This document shows positions 38,137 to 38,164 of a stretch of DNA of 38,164 nt, piece by piece. The notes below the pieces were generated by a model that saw only the letters and a program-made list of their open reading frames with translations, was not told where the DNA came from and did not search any database. The translations under genes and the position numbers were made by a program. Positions within the stretch are counted from its first letter, which is position 1. Each line of letters opens with the position of its first letter. The DNA lies in the NCBI GenBank assembly GCA_002069855.1, contig MWCF01000068.1, positions 1-38,164 of the forward strand. The letters run 5' to 3'. The stretch comes from Elusimicrobia bacterium ADurb.Bin231. GTDB taxonomy: Bacteria; Elusimicrobiota; UBA8919; MWCF01.

Positions 38137-38164
38137 CGTAAGCGCGGCAATCTCGCTTTTGTAG

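Noticed and set aside
31876-38164. CRISPR array
   Set aside because: The repeats are irregularly spaced, of several types and both orientations, with no uniform spacers and no cas genes.

Overview
The window looks like chromosomal DNA of an AT-rich, Gram-negative-type anaerobe. The evidence is a TonB-dependent receptor, an outer-membrane barrel, a Wza-type lipoprotein, flavin/Fe-S and molybdenum enzymes, and promoters with a strong TTGACA/TAAAAT-like signature. Dispersed intergenic repeats of the GTCATTCTGA...GAAGAATCTC type are, to my knowledge, common in several uncultivated phyla (Elusimicrobiota/Omnitrophota-like genomes). I cannot fix the taxonomy from this window.

Layout. (1) 1-1520: an IS110-family insertion sequence. 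Upstream of its DEDD recombinase is a noncoding stretch that folds as one 5' hairpin plus two similar two-armed modules, the architecture of a bridge (guide) RNA. (2) 1656-7926: a tightly overlapping plus-strand operon. It encodes a TonB-dependent receptor, a TsaA/TrmO-like SAM-binding protein, a double-ABC ATPase, a six-helix membrane protein, an EcfT-like protein fused to a THEP1-type NTPase, and a class I methyltransferase. This looks like an outer-plus-inner-membrane ECF-type uptake system of unknown substrate. (3) 7985-8465: a small membrane-protein gene split by a frame change. (4) 8743-12398: xdhA and xdhB, a xanthine dehydrogenase with all purine-hydroxylase active-site residues. (5) 12419-16362, minus strand: a fused dihydropyrimidine-dehydrogenase-like enzyme, a MocA-like nucleotidyltransferase and XdhC, the latter two being maturation factors for molybdenum hydroxylases. 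(6) 16779-22469, minus strand: an operon of a CodA-like amidohydrolase with an altered metal site, a second molybdenum hydroxylase (large plus [2Fe-2S] subunit, no FAD subunit), a PP-loop ATPase and a REC-GGDEF regulator. Regions 4-6 look like an anaerobic N-heterocycle (purine/pyrimidine-type) catabolic locus. Region 2 could feed it substrate or cofactor, but that is inference from position only.

(7) 22765-28804: housekeeping genes: typA and yajQ on the minus strand, ileS and lspA on the plus strand. (8) 28969-37214: an exopolysaccharide locus on the plus strand: FecR-domain protein, BBP2-like barrel, Wza-like lipoprotein, Wzz/BY-kinase, O-antigen ligase/polymerase with a TPR tail, and a UDP-glucuronate 4-epimerase-like enzyme. 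It starts behind two sigma70-like promoters and a perfect CRP/FNR-type palindrome. (9) From 31.8 kb to the end, most intergenic gaps are filled by several families of short dispersed repeats. Two 165-bp near-identical copies flank the C-terminal remnant of an AlbA_2/RecG-like ATP-binding protein.

I saw no rRNA, tRNA or CRISPR array. Functional calls rest on motif recognition by eye; no database search was run.
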